Positions 8,750-17,114 of a stretch of DNA of 64,000 bases are shown piece after piece (position 1 is the stretch's first letter; every line of letters starts with the position of its first letter). Both the position numbers and the translations under genes were made by a program. The notes below the pieces were generated by a model, which was not told where the DNA came from, searched no databases, and was given only the letters and a program-made list of their open reading frames with translations. The stretch comes from Variovorax sp. Root473 (GTDB taxonomy: Bacteria; Pseudomonadota; Gammaproteobacteria; Burkholderiales; Burkholderiaceae_C): positions 98,023 to 162,022 of the forward strand of contig NZ_LMEV01000002.1 in the NCBI RefSeq assembly GCF_001426505.1, read 5' to 3'.

Positions 8750-10189
8750 ATGTCGTTTCCCCCTCGATTCCGCTATGAGGAAGTCGCCGATTTCGTCGCC
8801 GGCCTGGCCGGCCGCGGCACGCTCAAGCCGGGCACGCGCGCGCCTTCGCTGCGCGAGATCAGCACGCTGCAGCGCACCAGCCTGAGCACTGCGGTGCAGG
8901 CCTACCGCCTGCTCGAAGACCGCGGCATTCTTGAGGTCCGGCCGCAGTCGGGCTATTACGTCGCCAAGGCGCCCCCTGCCCTGCCCGTGCCCACGACTGC
9001 GCGCCATTCGATCCGGCCGGCCAAGGTGGAGCTGTCGGACCTCATGCTCGACCTGCTCAAGCATGCGTCGGACGACGCCCTCGTGCCGCTGGGCTGCGCC
9101 ATCCCGAACCAGCGCCTGCTGTCGTCCTCCAAGCTCGACCTCGTGCTGGCCCGCACGGCCCGCGTGAAGGGCAGCCAATGCAACACCTACTCGCCGCCGC
9201 ACGGCGAGATGGCGCTGCGGCTGGAGATCGCACGCCGCGCGCTGCGCTTCGGGCAGGCGCTTGCGCCCGACGACATCGCCATCACTTGCGGCTGTACGGA
9301 GGCATTGGCCTTGGCGCTGGACGCGGTCACGGAGCCCGGCGACACCGTCGCCATCGAGTCGCCGAGCTACTTCGGGCTGCTGCAGGTGCTGCGCGCCAAA
9401 CGGCTGAAAGTGATCGAACTGCCGACCGACGCAAACACCGGCGTCGACGTCAATGCACTGGGAGACGTCGTCGCCTCGGGCAAGGTACGCGCCTGCGTGC
9501 TGGCGTCGAGCTTCAGCAACCCGTTGGGCTGCACGATGCCTGAAGAGAACAAGCGCGCCGTGCTGCGTCTGCTAGCCAGACACGGGGTCGCGCTGATCGA
9601 AGACGACGTCTATGGCGACGTCCATTTCGGCGAGGAACGGCCCCTGCCCTTCAGCGCGCTCGACACCCATGACAACGTCATCTATTGCGGCTCGTTCTCG
9701 AAGACACTCGCGCCCGGCTACCGCATCGGCTGGATCGTCGCGCGCCGCCACATGGCCCAGGTGCTCGAAACCAAGCTCACCACCAGCCTCGCGACGCCGG
9801 TCCTGACCCAGGTGGCGCTCGCCGCCTTCCTGTCGAACGGCGACTACGACCGCCACCTGCGGCGGGTGCGCCGCGAGTTCGCCGACACGCTGGCTCGCAT
9901 GACGCGAGTGATCGAACAGGCATTCCCCCCAGGCACCAAGGTGTCGAGGCCGGAGGGGAACTTCGTGCTGTGGGTCGAACTGCCCGAGCCCATCGACACG
10001 CGGCGGCTCTTCGTGCAGGCGCTGGGAAAAGGCATCTGCTTCGCGCCCGGCGTGGTGTTCTCGGCCACCGGCCAATACGGCCACTGCCTGCGCCTGAGCG
10101 GCGGCCACGGCTGGGGTGCGCGCATCGAGAAGGGCCTGCGCACACTTGGCGCCATGGCCGCCCGGGAGCTGCGTCGATCCGAAGTCTGA
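8750..10189 (+). CDS. MocR/PdxR-type transcriptional regulator (GntR HTH + aminotransferase domain)
   Basis: A 479-residue chimera. Residues about 10-75 are a winged helix of the GntR type (APSLREISTLQRTSLSTAVQ, then LLEDRGILEVRPQSGYYV). Residues about 110-475 are a fold-type I aminotransferase-like domain with the PLP lysine K318 in GSFSKTLAPGYRIGW. Such proteins sense PLP or an amino compound and usually control a divergent neighbour. Here the neighbour is the aminotransferase at 7478-8617, across an 80-130 bp promoter region. GGAGTGATCC ahead of the ATG is a good ribosome site. The effector cannot be named. Confidence 0.92.
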   Translation: MSFPPRFRYEEVADFVAGLAGRGTLKPGTRAPSLREISTLQRTSLSTAVQAYRLLEDRGILEVRPQSGYYVAKAPPALPVPTTARHSIRPAKVELSDLMLDLLKHASDDALVPLGCAIPNQRLLSSSKLDLVLARTARVKGSQCNTYSPPHGEMALRLEIARRALRFGQALAPDDIAITCGCTEALALALDAVTEPGDTVAIESPSYFGLLQVLRAKRLKVIELPTDANTGVDVNALGDVVASGKVRACVLASSFSNPLGCTMPEENKRAVLRLLARHGVALIEDDVYGDVHFGEERPLPFSALDTHDNVIYCGSFSKTLAPGYRIGWIVARRHMAQVLETKLTTSLATPVLTQVALAAFLSNGDYDRHLRRVRREFADTLARMTRVIEQAFPPGTKVSRPEGNFVLWVELPEPIDTRRLFVQALGKGICFAPGVVFSATGQYGHCLRLSGGHGWGARIEKGLRTLGAMAARELRRSEV

Positions 10190-10320
10190 GATCCGCGGCG
10201 AGCCGAAGTGCCATCGGGCGTGCACCAAAGTCGCCCATTGCCGTGCCACCCCTGGCGGCCACCTCCGCTTCAATTCTCGAAGAGCGCCTCTGCTGTTGGC
10301 AAAGCGGATGTTCTTCGAGG

Positions 10321-10363
10321 GAAAAAGAAAAAGCCCGGCCGTCCTTGGACGTTACCGGGCTTT
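10321..10363 (-). terminator. Rho-independent terminator after tRNA-Thr
   Basis: On the minus strand the outer arms AAAGCCCGG and CCGGGCTTT pair, with an inner GTCC/GGAC helix, followed by a T-rich run (CTTTTTCTTTTT). It starts about 5 bp beyond the tRNA CCA end and reads away from it, so it ends the tRNA or petABC-sspAB-tRNA transcript. Confidence 0.85.
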
Positions 10364-10367
10364 GATT

Positions 10368-10443
10368 TGGTGCCGCTTGTCGGAATCGAACTGACGACCT
10401 TCCGCTTACAAGGCGGGTGCTCTACCAATTGAGCTAAAGCGGC
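10368..10443 (-). tRNA. tRNA-Thr (anticodon TGT)
   Basis: Minus-strand cloverleaf of 76 nt including an encoded CCA. Acceptor arm GCCGCTT pairs with AAGCGGC; D-arm GCTC/GAGC with GG in the loop; anticodon loop CTTGTAA with anticodon TGT (Thr, codon ACA); T-loop TTCGATT. The T-stem GTCAG/CCGAC has one A-C mismatch, and the outermost anticodon-stem pair is C-A. It lies just downstream of sspB and has its own terminator. Confidence 0.95.
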
Positions 10444-10498
10444 TTAAAAAAGTGCTGGCGCCGATTCTAAGCGGCCGGCTTGGGGGCCGACCGCATCG

Positions 10499-11077
10499 TC
10501 ACTTGACGCGTTTGAGCGACGGCCGGGAGCCGCCACCGGCCGGCGGTCGAGGCGGCTCGTCGGTCGGGTCAACCGGCTCCGGGCCAGTGTCGACCGCTTC
10601 GTCATCGTCCTCGCCCGTCACCAGATGGAACACCTTGCTGGCGTCGCCTTCGGTACCGCGCGAGGCATCGCGCAGCGGCATGCGCGACGCACTGGCTGGC
10701 GACAAAGCCGTCGTGGCCGCATCAGTGCCGCCATCGTCCAACGTGGCAGCCGGCACCGGTGCCGGAAACGCCATGCCCTGGCCGTTCTCACGGGCGTAGA
10801 TCGCGATCACGCGGCCGACCGGCACGCTGATCTCGCGCGCCGTGCCAGCGAAACGGGCCCTGAACTCGATGAAGTCGTTGCCCAGTTTCAACGAGCTGGT
10901 CGCATCGAAGCTGATGTTCAGCACGATCTCGCCGTTCTTCACGTACTCGCGCGGCACCTGGACGGTGTCGTCAACCAGCACCGCGACGTAGGGCGTGAAC
11001 CCGTTGTCGGTGCACCACTCGTACAGCGCCCGAATGAGGTACGGGCGGGTGGAAGAGGACTCGAGCGCGTTGATCAT
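10499..11077 (-). CDS. sspB: ClpXP protease specificity-enhancing factor SspB
   Basis: A 192-residue adaptor that tethers ssrA-tagged proteins to ClpX for degradation by ClpXP. The conserved fold occupies residues about 1-110 (TRPYLIRALYEWCTDNGFTPY, GEIVLNISFDATSSLKL, FIEFRARFAG, GRVIAIYARENG). A long acidic and proline-rich linker follows, and a basic tail (SRPSLKRVK) ends the protein; this corresponds to the C-terminal ClpX-binding peptide of the family. It follows sspA in the same direction, the classical sspAB pairing. Confidence 0.95.
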   Translation of the reverse strand: MINALESSSTRPYLIRALYEWCTDNGFTPYVAVLVDDTVQVPREYVKNGEIVLNISFDATSSLKLGNDFIEFRARFAGTAREISVPVGRVIAIYARENGQGMAFPAPVPAATLDDGGTDAATTALSPASASRMPLRDASRGTEGDASKVFHLVTGEDDDEAVDTGPEPVDPTDEPPRPPAGGGSRPSLKRVK

Positions 11078-11118
11078 GAAGGACGGCGAATAACGAGGGA
11101 AGCAAGCACGCAGCTTAC

Positions 11119-11730
11119 TTACTTTCGCATGACCTTTTCAGACGGGGTCAGCGCTTCGATGTAGGCCGGGCGCGAGAAGATGCGCTCGGCGTACTTCAGC
11201 AGCGGTGCCGCGTTCTTGCTGAGGTCGATGCCGTAGTAATCGAGGCGCCACAGCAGCGGCGCGATGGCCACGTCGAGCATCGAGAAGTTGTCGCCCAGCA
11301 TGTACTTGTTCTTGAGGAACACGGGGGCGAGCTGCGTGAGGCGGTCGCGGATGTGCGAGCGGGCCTTTTCGATGGCCTTGTCGTTGCCCTTGGTGGTGCG
11401 GTTCTCGAGCGTGGCCACATGCACGAACAGTTCCTTCTCGAAGTTGAGCAGGAACAGGCGCACGCGAGCACGGTCGACCGGGTCGCCGGGCATCAGCTGC
11501 GGATGCGGGAAGCGCTCGTCGATGTACTCGTTGATGATGTTCGACTCGTACAGGATCAGGTCGCGCTCGACCAGGATCGGCACCTGGCCGTACGGGTTCA
11601 TCACGCTGATGTCTTCGGGCTTGTTGTAGAGATCGACGTCGCGGATCTCGAAATCCATGCCCTTTTCGAACAACACGAAGCGGCAACGGTGGGAGAAGGG
11701 GCAGGTCGTTCCTGAATACAAGACCATCAT
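11119..11730 (-). CDS. sspA: Stringent starvation protein A (GST-fold RNA polymerase-associated)
   Basis: A 203-residue glutathione-S-transferase-fold protein without the catalytic use of glutathione; in its family it binds RNA polymerase and adjusts transcription during starvation and acid stress. The N-terminal thioredoxin-like half carries the GTTCPFSHRCR and NPYGQVPILVERDLILYES segments; the C-terminal half is helical. It is downstream of petC and separated from it by a terminator, and upstream of sspB, as commonly found in beta- and gammaproteobacteria. Confidence 0.95.
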   Translation of the reverse strand: MMVLYSGTTCPFSHRCRFVLFEKGMDFEIRDVDLYNKPEDISVMNPYGQVPILVERDLILYESNIINEYIDERFPHPQLMPGDPVDRARVRLFLLNFEKELFVHVATLENRTTKGNDKAIEKARSHIRDRLTQLAPVFLKNKYMLGDNFSMLDVAIAPLLWRLDYYGIDLSKNAAPLLKYAERIFSRPAYIEALTPSEKVMRK

Positions 11731-11750
11731 GGCGAGAGACTCCTAAAAAT

Positions 11751-11783
11751 CAAAAAGAGTGGGTCGCCTGAGCAACCCACTCT
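11751..11783 (-). terminator. Rho-independent terminator after petC
   Basis: Minus strand: AGAGTGGGT and ACCCACTCT arms (11756-11764 and 11775-11783) form a perfect 9-bp stem with a 10-nt loop, followed by TTTTTGATTTTT. It lies in the 95-bp petC-sspA gap and should separate the bc1 operon from sspAB at least partly. Confidence 0.85.
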
Positions 11784-11825
11784 GTGGGACCGGGCGCACG
11801 AAGCACCCGATCGGCGTGAACGGAA

Positions 11826-12602
11826 TTACTTGACGTCTTTCCAGTACGAGGCGTTCAGTCGCCATACGAAAATCACCGACATGGCCAGGAACAGCAGCAC
11901 CCAGACGCCGATGCGCACGCGGGTGTTCTGCGCGGGTTCGGCCATCCACTGCAGGTAGCCGACGAGGTCGCCCACTGCGCTGTCGAACTGCACCGGGGTC
12001 AGGGTGCCGGGGGTCGTTTGTTCCCACTTGCCCGTGAACACGTCGGTGGCATGGCCATGCTGCTCGACCTTGGCGTGCACCGGCAGGCGCTCGCCCTGCA
12101 GTTCCCACAGCGGGTTCGGCATCGCGACGCTCGGGAACAGCAGGTTGTTCCAGCCGGTGGCCTTGGTGTCGTCGCGGTAGAAGCTGCGCAGGAAGGTGTA
12201 CAGGTAGTCGGGACCCGTGCCACCGTGGCCGGCGCGCGAACGTGCAACCAGCGTCAGGTCGGGCGGCGTGGTGCCGAACCATTCCTTGGCCTGGCGCGCG
12301 TCGATGTTGGCCTTCATGGTTTCACCGACCTTGTCCGTCGTGAACAGAAGGTTGTCCTTGATCTGCTGCTCGCTGATGCCGATGTCCTGCAGGCGGTTGT
12401 AGCGCATGAAGGCAGCCGAGTGGCAGTTGAGGCAGTAGTTGACGAACAGCTTGGCACCGTTTTGCAGTGCCGCCACATCGGTGGTCTTGTTGGGCGCCTT
12501 GTCCCACGCCAGACCGCCGGATTCGGCGGATGCGGCCGCGGAGAAGGTCAGGCCCAGAGCCAGACCCATGACAGCGAGCCAGCCGGAAATTCTTTTCTTC
12601 AT
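11826..12602 (-). CDS. petC: Ubiquinol-cytochrome c reductase, cytochrome c1
   Basis: A 258-residue subunit of the cytochrome bc1 complex that passes electrons from the Rieske centre to soluble cytochrome c. A Sec signal (AASAES cleavage near residue 26) exports the heme domain to the periplasm. The c-type heme site is C57-L-N-C60-H61, and the axial Met is probably in the VAMPNPLWE segment. A C-terminal helix (WVLLFLAMSVIFVW) anchors it in the membrane. Third gene of petABC, 36 bp after petB, with a GAGAG ribosome site. Confidence 0.96.
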   Translation of the reverse strand: MKKRISGWLAVMGLALGLTFSAAASAESGGLAWDKAPNKTTDVAALQNGAKLFVNYCLNCHSAAFMRYNRLQDIGISEQQIKDNLLFTTDKVGETMKANIDARQAKEWFGTTPPDLTLVARSRAGHGGTGPDYLYTFLRSFYRDDTKATGWNNLLFPSVAMPNPLWELQGERLPVHAKVEQHGHATDVFTGKWEQTTPGTLTPVQFDSAVGDLVGYLQWMAEPAQNTRVRIGVWVLLFLAMSVIFVWRLNASYWKDVK

Positions 12603-12638
12603 CGTGTTTCTCTCAAGCTCTCTTGCACTGTGCGCGCA

Positions 12639-14075
12639 TCAATGGGCGGCGAAGACCACGCGCTCGGGCACGGTCTTGAATTCGCCCTTGCGGCTCCACC
12701 ATGGCATCAGCAGGAAGAAGCCGAAGTAGAAGAGCGTGCCAATCTGCGAGATGGTCTGGGCGATGTCCAGGGCGAACGAGCCGATGACCAGGTTGCCCCA
12801 GACGCCGGGCGCCTGGATGCCCAGGTAGCCCAGGATCAGGAAGAAGAACACGAACACGCCATAGACGTACTTGTGCCAGCTCGGGCGGTAGCGGATCGAC
12901 TTGACTTCGCTGTGGTCGAGCCACGGCAGGAAGAACAGGATGATGACCGAGCCGCCCATGATGACCACGCCCCAGAACTTGGCGTCGAAGGTCTTGAGCA
13001 GGAAGATCACGACGGCAGCCACGACGATGGCGGCAATCTTGAGGCCCATGCCCGACTTGCCCTTGACGAAGTTCCAGATGGCGGCCGCCGCGATGATCAG
13101 TGCGAACACGTTGACCATGTCGTCGGTCGTGGCGCGCAGCATCGAATAGAACGGGGTGAAGTACCAGACCGGCGCGATGTGGTTCGGCGTCTTCAACGAA
13201 TCGGCCGGGATGAAGTTGTTGTACTCGAGGAAGTACCCACCGGCTTCGGGCGCGAAGAAGATCACCGCCGAGAAGATCGTGAGGAACACCACCACGCCGA
13301 AGATGTCGTGCACCGTGTAGTACGGGTGCGACGGAATACCGTCAAGCGGGTGACCGTCAGGGCCGCGATTGGCCTTGATCTCGATGCCGTCAGGGTTGTT
13401 CGAACCCACTTCGTGCAGCGCGATCAGGTGGGCCACCACCAGGCCGAGCAGCACCAGCGGCACGGCGATGACGTGGAAGCTGAAGAATCGGTTCAGCGTG
13501 GCGTCGCTCACCACGTAGTCGCCGCGGATCAGCAGGGCCAGGTCAGGACCGATGAACGGAATGGCAGCAAACAGGTTCACGATGACCTGGGCACCCCAGT
13601 ACGACATCTGGCCCCAGGGCAGCAGGTAGCCCATGAAGGCTTCGGCCATCAGGCACAGAAAGATCGCGCAGCCAAACACCCAGATCAGCTCGCGCGGCTT
13701 GCGGTAGCTGCCATACATGAGGCCGCGGAACATGTGCAGGTACACCACGATGAAGAACGCCGAGGCGCCCGTCGAGTGGATGTAGCGGATCAGCCAGCCC
13801 CAAGGCACGTCGCGCATGATGTACTCGACCGATGCGAACGCTTGGTTCGCGTCGGGCTTGTAGTGCATCACGAGGAAGATGCCGGTCACGATCTGGATCA
13901 CGAGGACCAGCATCGCGAGCGAGCCGAAGATGTACCAGAAGTTGAAATTCTTCGGTGCGTAGTACTTGCCCCACTGGTCGTTCCAGAGCTTGGTCAGCGG
14001 GAAGCGGTTGTCTACCCAGTTGAGCAGCTTCTCGCCTACGGGGGCGTTGGGGGAAACTTCGTGAAATTCAGCCAT
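12639..14075 (-). CDS. petB: Ubiquinol-cytochrome c reductase, cytochrome b
   Basis: A 478-residue membrane protein carrying two b hemes and both quinone sites of the bc1 complex. Visible hallmarks are paired histidines in the early helices (RYIHSTGASAFFIVVYLHMFR), the Qo-loop motif with PPEW replaced by APEAGG (FAPEAGGYFLEYN), and WNFVKGKSG further on. It is long for a cytochrome b because the C-terminal cytochrome-b/subunit-IV-like part extends with more helices, as in other betaproteobacteria. The Qo-loop assignment is approximate. Between petA and petC in a tight operon. Confidence 0.95.
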   Translation of the reverse strand: MAEFHEVSPNAPVGEKLLNWVDNRFPLTKLWNDQWGKYYAPKNFNFWYIFGSLAMLVLVIQIVTGIFLVMHYKPDANQAFASVEYIMRDVPWGWLIRYIHSTGASAFFIVVYLHMFRGLMYGSYRKPRELIWVFGCAIFLCLMAEAFMGYLLPWGQMSYWGAQVIVNLFAAIPFIGPDLALLIRGDYVVSDATLNRFFSFHVIAVPLVLLGLVVAHLIALHEVGSNNPDGIEIKANRGPDGHPLDGIPSHPYYTVHDIFGVVVFLTIFSAVIFFAPEAGGYFLEYNNFIPADSLKTPNHIAPVWYFTPFYSMLRATTDDMVNVFALIIAAAAIWNFVKGKSGMGLKIAAIVVAAVVIFLLKTFDAKFWGVVIMGGSVIILFFLPWLDHSEVKSIRYRPSWHKYVYGVFVFFFLILGYLGIQAPGVWGNLVIGSFALDIAQTISQIGTLFYFGFFLLMPWWSRKGEFKTVPERVVFAAH

Positions 14076-14089
14076 GTTCGTGGTCTCCC

Positions 14090-14707
14090 TCAGGCCTTCT
14101 TGGTGTCGTCGCCGATGAGCAGGCGCGTGTCAGACAGGTACATGTGCGGAGGCACAGGGAGGTTGTCAGGAGCGGGCTTGTTCTTGAAGACACGACCGGC
14201 GAGGTCGAACGTGGAACCGTGGCAAGGGCAGAGGAAACCGCCTTCCCAATCGTTGGGCAGCGAAGGTTGCGGGCCGGCCTGCAGGCGGTCGACCGGCGAG
14301 CAGCCGAGGTGGGTGCAGATGCCGACCACGACCAGCACATCGGGCTTGATCGAACGGTGGCCGTTCTGTGCGTACTTGGGCGTGAATTCGTCGGGATGCC
14401 GCTTGGAGAGCGGATCGGCGAGCTGGCCATCGAGCTTGGCAAGTTCAGCGACCTGGTCAGGGCTGCGCTTGAGGATCCAGACCGGCTTGCCGCGCCATTC
14501 GACGGTGATTTTCTCGCCGACCTTGAGGGCCGAGATGTCCACTTCGACCGCGGCGCCGGCGGCTTTTGCCTTTTCGGACGGCTGGAATGTGCTCACAAAA
14601 GGGATTGCGGTGGCCACGCCGCCCGCTACGCCGGCACAGCTGGATGCGATCAACCACGTCCGCTTGCTTGTGTCGATCCGGGGCGAGCCGGAGGTCATGT
14701 CACTCAT
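14090..14707 (-). CDS. petA: Ubiquinol-cytochrome c reductase, Rieske iron-sulfur subunit
   Basis: A 205-residue 2Fe-2S protein that takes the first electron from ubiquinol. The cluster ligands are in C131-T-H133-L-G-C136 and C160-P-C162-H163-G, giving two Cys and two His ligands plus the structural disulfide. The N-terminus (TSKRTWLIASSCAGV) is the Tat-type signal-anchor of Rieske proteins with a K-R pair in place of R-R. First gene of the petABC operon; the 160-bp region upstream holds its promoter, but no box is clear enough to name. Confidence 0.96.
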   Translation of the reverse strand: MSDMTSGSPRIDTSKRTWLIASSCAGVAGGVATAIPFVSTFQPSEKAKAAGAAVEVDISALKVGEKITVEWRGKPVWILKRSPDQVAELAKLDGQLADPLSKRHPDEFTPKYAQNGHRSIKPDVLVVVGICTHLGCSPVDRLQAGPQPSLPNDWEGGFLCPCHGSTFDLAGRVFKNKPAPDNLPVPPHMYLSDTRLLIGDDTKKA

Positions 14708-14867
14708 GGGGATCCTCTAAGTCTTCTTCGCTGGAGCAGGGGCTGACCTTTGCCACAGCAAGGTCAACCCGAGATTGTAGCGGGGCGCAAAAGGGTTTTT
14801 CAACGTTTGCGGCGCGCGTGCGCGTCGCCGCAGCACGTGCGCGACAGCGCGCAGCGTCCCTTGACGC

Positions 14868-15668
14868 TCAACTCAGCAGGCCGTATTGGGTCGCCTGCCG
14901 AACAGCCTGGGTTCGCGATTTGACCGCGAGCTTGCGGTAGATCCGCTTGGCGTGGAACTCGACCGTGTTGATCGAAAGGCTGATCGCCTCGGCAATCTGT
15001 CGGTTGCTCCAGCCTTGTGCGATCAGCCGCAGCACATTGAGCTCCCGAGGTGACAGCAGCCCGGGAGCAGGCATCGGGGGCGAGACCGTGTCGCCGTCGC
15101 GCAGCGCGGACTCGACACCCTCCGGTTTCGCCGACGCCGCAATCAAGCCGAGGACGCGGCGCGCCACGCGCGCATCGATCGGCGACCCGCCGCGCTCGAT
15201 GGAGCGCAGCAGGAAAGACAGTTCTGCGTCATCGGCGCTGGTGAGCAGGTAGCCAGACGCTCCCGATGAGATCGCGGCCTCGACCAGCAGGCGGTCGTCG
15301 TCCTTTGACATCGCGATGGCATCGATGTGCGGATGAGCGCGCCGCAGGTGGGACAGAAGCGACACACCGCCGCCCTCGGACAGGTGCATGTCGATCAACA
15401 CCAAATCGTAAGGCAGCGCTGCGAGCAGATGGATCGCTTCGGCGTGCGTGGAGGCGACCACGACACGGCGGCCGGGCGCCAAGCCGCAAAGGAGGCGTCG
15501 CATGCGGTCGGCCAAGGCCAGATCACCCTCGACGATCAACGCACCGAAGAAAGCACTGCCCAAGGCGGCGTATCGCCCGGCGAGTGCTGGCACGACACCC
15601 ATGCCATCTGCTGCGCGCCCGCAAACTCGCGCACCTTCAAATCCCTCGACCTCAGACAATCGAACCAC
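14868..15668 (-). CDS. LuxR-type response regulator with a degenerate receiver domain
   Basis: A transcriptional regulator of about 266 residues from a GTG at 15668 that has AAGGGG six bases upstream; the frame is open to a TTG at 15710 and an ATG at 15602 is also possible. The receiver domain keeps a phospho-acceptor aspartate (LVLIDMHLSEGG), but the usual acidic pair is E-G and the conserved lysine after the last strand is Thr (SGYLLTSADDAE). The C-terminus is a clear LuxR helix-turn-helix (LLSPRELNVLRLIAQG to AKRIYRKLAV). No sensor kinase is adjacent. It lies divergent from the yjb-like EPS operon and may control it. Confidence 0.82.
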   Translation of the reverse strand: MVRLSEVEGFEGARVCGRAADGMGVVPALAGRYAALGSAFFGALIVEGDLALADRMRRLLCGLAPGRRVVVASTHAEAIHLLAALPYDLVLIDMHLSEGGGVSLLSHLRRAHPHIDAIAMSKDDDRLLVEAAISSGASGYLLTSADDAELSFLLRSIERGGSPIDARVARRVLGLIAASAKPEGVESALRDGDTVSPPMPAPGLLSPRELNVLRLIAQGWSNRQIAEAISLSINTVEFHAKRIYRKLAVKSRTQAVRQATQYGLLS

Positions 15669-16059
15669 GCATATCCCCTTGTTGGCCCCACGGCCTACCT
15701 TGAATGTCAACTTTCGTTTCGACCACTGCAGGAACGATGCCCGGCCGTCGGCAACGCAGCCAATCCCACCCCCTTTCGATCAGATCGTTGATTTCATTGA
15801 GGAAACACGGCAGCATCTGCGGAAGTCGTCCTGAACGAACGGCATCAAAGCGGCTACCGTTACGGTGGCGCCAAGCCGAACGTTACGTAGCATTGAGATA
15901 CACATACCCGCATCACATTCCTCGGCGAGAATGGCGGCAATATGCGGTTACAAGGACGCTGTGGCAAACGCCTCATCCCCCCGGCCGAATTAGTTGCGAC
16001 ACACTTCTGATGCTGCTAACCTCGGCCCAAGAGCATAAAAACCCTTTGAGAGGATTACC
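15669..16059. promoter_or_regulatory. Divergent regulatory region between LuxR-type gene and yjb-like operon
   Basis: About 390 bp without a credible gene, except that the regulator could start as far out as 15710. It is less GC-rich than its neighbours. An imperfect inverted repeat lies at 15853-15891 (GCTACCGTTACG against CGTTACGTAGC), a candidate binding site. GAGAGGA at the right end is the ribosome site of the next gene. No promoter boxes are convincing. Confidence 0.4.
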
Positions 16060-16365
16060 GTGAAGATGAACAAACTGGTTGCTACCGTCGCCCTTGCCAC
16101 CCTGGCAATCTCGTCGGCGTTTGCCCAAACGCAGGCTACCCCTGCGCCGGCAAGCAATAACAACACCGCAGCACCTGGCCCTGCCGGCGCTCCGAATGCA
16201 ACCGCTGGCGGTGTGGGCGGCCTGACGCCCGCTCAGTGGGGCGCTGTGGCAGGTACTGGTGTGCTGATGCTGGCTCTCGGTAGCAGCAACAACGGCAACG
16301 GCGGCGGCGGCTTCTTCGTCCCGGGCACCGGCACCACCGGCACGGGCACCACCGGCACGCGTTAA
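16060..16365 (+). CDS. Small exported Gly/Thr/Asn-rich protein (YjbE-like position)
   Basis: A 101-residue secreted protein starting at GTG 16060 (GAGAGG six bases upstream) or ATG 16066. It has a clean Sec signal peptide ending at AFA about residue 22. The mature part is Ala/Pro/Asn-rich, then has a short hydrophobic stretch (WGAVAGTGVLMLALG), and ends in a low-complexity tail with repeated GTGTT units. By position, ahead of YjbF- and YjbGH-like genes, it matches YjbE of the E. coli yjbEFGH exopolysaccharide operon, but sequence alone does not prove homology. The stop overlaps the next start as TAATG. Confidence 0.75.
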   Translation: MKMNKLVATVALATLAISSAFAQTQATPAPASNNNTAAPGPAGAPNATAGGVGGLTPAQWGAVAGTGVLMLALGSSNNGNGGGGFFVPGTGTTGTGTTGTR

Positions 16366-17114
16366 TGCTGGTTGCCCTCCTGAAAGGGGGGCACTCGCTG
16401 AAAAGTCCGCGCGTTGCTTCCGCCACGCGACTCTTAGAACGTTGCCTTTTGGCAACGTTTTTCTTGGGCGTTGGCGGTTGCTCCTCTGGAACTTCAGCCA
16501 TGCTGGATTCTGCTCGGCTGCTTTATGGCGGCGAGCAGGTAGCCCAGCCCAATTTCAATCCCAGCTTTCGTTATCTGCGGACCAACGTCAATGGGCGCGT
16601 CCTTTTCATGGTGCTTGGTTACATCGACCAGCGCACCGAAGGGCCTGTCGAAGTTTGGTACAGCGGCTCGGGTGAAGTTGTCCGGCTCCTGAATGGCCAA
16701 CTGGTTGGCACAACCGGCCTGTCCCTCGACTGGCGCGATGTTCGACTCGCCAACCCGCCGGCTTGGCAAGCTCATACGAGCAGCCCTACGCAGACTTATG
16801 TTCGAGAGCGCGACCTGATGCCGGGATATCGCTTTGGCATTCGCGACGACATCGCGCGCATGCCCATCACCGCTCCCACAGACAGCGCCCTGGCCGGTGT
16901 GCCCGCAAACTCCTTGCGCTGGTACGAAGAACGCAGCGTGTCCCGCCCTGCGACCGCCTCGATTCCTCCCGCGCGCTTCGGCGTTTCTTTTGCATCTGGC
17001 ACCCCTCAGGTCGTGTATTCGGAGCAATGTATTTCCCGCGACCTCTGCATGAGCTTCGAACAGTGGACACCTCCCACACCAGCAGCCAATACTCCGGCGC
17101 GCGCTGGTACATGA
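16365..17114 (+). CDS. YjbF/GfcB-family outer-membrane lipoprotein
   Basis: A 249-residue lipoprotein. The lipobox LGVGGC puts the lipidated cysteine at about residue 39, so the true start may be slightly downstream, although the TAATG overlap supports ATG 16365. The conserved core (RYLRTNVNGRVLFMVLGYIDQ, EVWYSGSGEVVRLLNGQLVG, LPGYR-like MPGYRFGIRDD) resembles the GfcB/YjbF family linked to group 4 capsule and to the yjb exopolysaccharide operon. It overlaps the next gene by ATGA. Probably periplasmic-facing and part of the export machinery with the YjbGH fusion. Confidence 0.8.
   Translation: MLVALLKGGHSLKSPRVASATRLLERCLLATFFLGVGGCSSGTSAMLDSARLLYGGEQVAQPNFNPSFRYLRTNVNGRVLFMVLGYIDQRTEGPVEVWYSGSGEVVRLLNGQLVGTTGLSLDWRDVRLANPPAWQAHTSSPTQTYVRERDLMPGYRFGIRDDIARMPITAPTDSALAGVPANSLRWYEERSVSRPATASIPPARFGVSFASGTPQVVYSEQCISRDLCMSFEQWTPPTPAANTPARAGT

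Noticed and set aside
12018..14720. 900-codon plus-strand open frame opposite petABC
   Set aside because: Antisense shadow; the minus strand carries complete, motif-bearing bc1 subunits.
16763..17110. N-terminal extension of the YjbGH fusion frame
   Set aside because: It overlaps the YjbF-like lipoprotein in another frame; ATG 17111 with ATGA overlap is the better start and gives a signal peptide.
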